From assembly GCA_002506705.1 (NCBI GenBank), contig DAYA01000065.1, positions 1 to 32,934 on the forward strand: DNA of 32,934 nt, written 5' to 3'. Position 1 is the stretch's first letter. Each line of letters begins with the position of its first letter. Made by a program: the position numbers and the translations under genes. Below the pieces are notes generated by a model. The model was given only the letters and a program-made list of their open reading frames with translations, did no database searches and was not told where the DNA came from. The stretch comes from Euryarchaeota archaeon UBA550 (GTDB taxonomy: Archaea > Thermoplasmatota > Poseidoniia > Poseidoniales > Poseidoniaceae). This document shows positions 32,031 through 32,934 of this stretch, in pieces.

Positions 32031-32934
32031 TTGCAGGACAGGATGACGCATCTTCAGAGGTTGGAGGCTGAGGCAATCCACATCATGAGAGAAGTCGTCG
32101 CAGAGGCAGAAAACCCAGTTATGCTGTATTCCGTGGGTAAGGATTCATCGGTTATGCTTCATTTAGCGATGAAGGCATTTTACCCAGCAAAACCTCCTTT
32201 TCCAATTATGCATATCGACACGATGTGGAAGTTCTCAGAGATGATCGAATTCAGAGACAAAATGGCTGATGACCTCGGCTTAGAATTAATTGTTCACATT
32301 AATCCTGAAGGCAAGGAAATGGGCATGAATCCATTTGTTCACGGCTCTTCGACACATACTGACGTCATGAAAACCCAAGGACTCAAGCAGGCTCTCGATA
32401 ATTATGGATTTGATGTCGCATTTGGCGGTGCTAGAAGAGATGAAGAGAAATCTCGTGCCAAGGAGAGAATATTCTCTTTCAGAAATGAAAACCACCACTG
32501 GGACCCGAAGCGGCAACGCCCGGAGTTGTGGAATGTTTACAACTCTAGAAAAAATCAGGGAGAATCAATTCGTGTTTTTCCACTGTCAAATTGGACAGAA
32601 TTAGATATCTGGCAATACATCCACCTTGAGAATATTCCAATCGTTCCGCTTTACCTGGCAAAACCTCGGCCTGTAGTCGAAAGAGATGGTGTCCTGATTC
32701 TAGTTGATGATGACCGTTTGCCAATGGAAGAAGGTGAAGAGCCGATGATGAAAACGGTTCGATTCAGAACTCTTGGTTGCTACCCATTAACCGGTGCAGT
32801 GGAATCAGAAGCAGACACTTTACCAGATGTTATTCAAGAGATGCTACTTACTACAACCTCAGAAAGAGAAGGCAGGGTCATCGATTTCGATAGCACTGCT
32901 TCGATGGAAAAGAAAAAGCAAGAGGGGTATTTCT
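32031..32934 (+). CDS. cysD: Sulfate adenylyltransferase subunit 2 (stop codon outside window)
   Basis: 301 residues in the window; only the stop codon seems to be missing, because the last residues (SMEKKKQEGYF) match the family C-terminus. CysD with CysN forms ATP sulfurylase, which makes adenylyl sulfate from ATP and sulfate. Visible are the LEAEAIHIMREV start, the PP-loop YSVGKDSS (33-40), HIDTMWKF, FGGARRDEEKSRAKER and PLSNWTELDIWQYI. The start is TTG at 32031 behind a GAGGTGAT site; the ATG at 32043 would drop four residues (MQDR). cysN would be expected just to the right. The bacterial-style CysDN enzyme in an archaeon suggests transfer or an assimilatory sulfate route (inference). Confidence 0.95.
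   Translation, partial: MQDRMTHLQRLEAEAIHIMREVVAEAENPVMLYSVGKDSSVMLHLAMKAFYPAKPPFPIMHIDTMWKFSEMIEFRDKMADDLGLELIVHINPEGKEMGMNPFVHGSSTHTDVMKTQGLKQALDNYGFDVAFGGARRDEEKSRAKERIFSFRNENHHWDPKRQRPELWNVYNSRKNQGESIRVFPLSNWTELDIWQYIHLENIPIVPLYLAKPRPVVERDGVLILVDDDRLPMEEGEEPMMKTVRFRTLGCYPLTGAVESEADTLPDVIQEMLLTTTSEREGRVIDFDSTASMEKKKQEGYF

Overview
The window looks like marine planktonic archaeal DNA, most probably Candidatus Poseidoniales (Marine Group II) or a close Thermoplasmatota relative; that placement is inference. Archaeal hallmarks are the NMD3 homologue, a Csl4-type exosome subunit, a METTL5-like RNA methylase, archaeal-type aspartate-semialdehyde dehydrogenase, the two-function phosphoglucose/phosphomannose isomerase, a single-domain KaiC-like ATPase, a SepF-like protein and very large PKD/CARDB surface proteins. 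Genes are tightly packed with many 4-nt overlaps and frequent GTG/TTG starts. No gene-free stretch exceeds about 130 bp, and I saw no rRNA, tRNA, CRISPR array or insertion sequence.

Region by region. 1-7991 (minus): GT-C-like membrane protein and GT2 glycosyltransferase, asd, an unknown acidic-linker protein, a mini zinc-ribbon protein, a METTL5-like methylase, a Csl4 protein fused to two RRM domains, and a radical SAM protein cut by the left edge. 8065-8628 (plus): a cytoplasmic-looking M23 peptidase. 8625-12823 (minus): one compact operon of a CcmA-CcmB-like fusion, CcmC, a 49-residue CcmD-like protein, NMD3 and Pgi/Pmi. 12827-20610 (plus): rhomboid protease, giant membrane-anchored subtilase, glmS. 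20611-21330 (minus): KaiC-like ATPase. 21394-21945 (plus): Maf-like pyrophosphatase. 21942-23264 (minus): AT-rich unknown polytopic membrane protein. 23317-31022 (minus): two paralogous PKD/CARDB surface proteins followed by a SepF-like protein. 31149-32934 (plus): DHH phosphoesterase and CysD, which lacks only its stop codon at the right edge.

Functional themes: RNA and ribosome metabolism (Csl4-RRM, METTL5-like, NMD3), heme handling for cytochrome c maturation (CcmAB, C, D), surface glycan building (GT2, GT-C, Pgi/Pmi, GlmS), and a cell-surface programme (rhomboid, subtilase, PKD/CARDB proteins) with cytoplasmic tails that carry zinc ribbons or a shared short motif, GWTMEQW.

The best candidates for something undescribed are: (1) the GWTMEQWxxYGxQY cytoplasmic motif shared by two otherwise diverged surface proteins encoded directly upstream of a SepF-like gene; (2) the exosome-subunit/double-RRM fusion; (3) three near-identical palindromes with a CCC-GTA-GGG core and different but complementary flanks beside gene starts and ends; (4) adjacent membrane proteases that both end in a probable cytosolic zinc ribbon.
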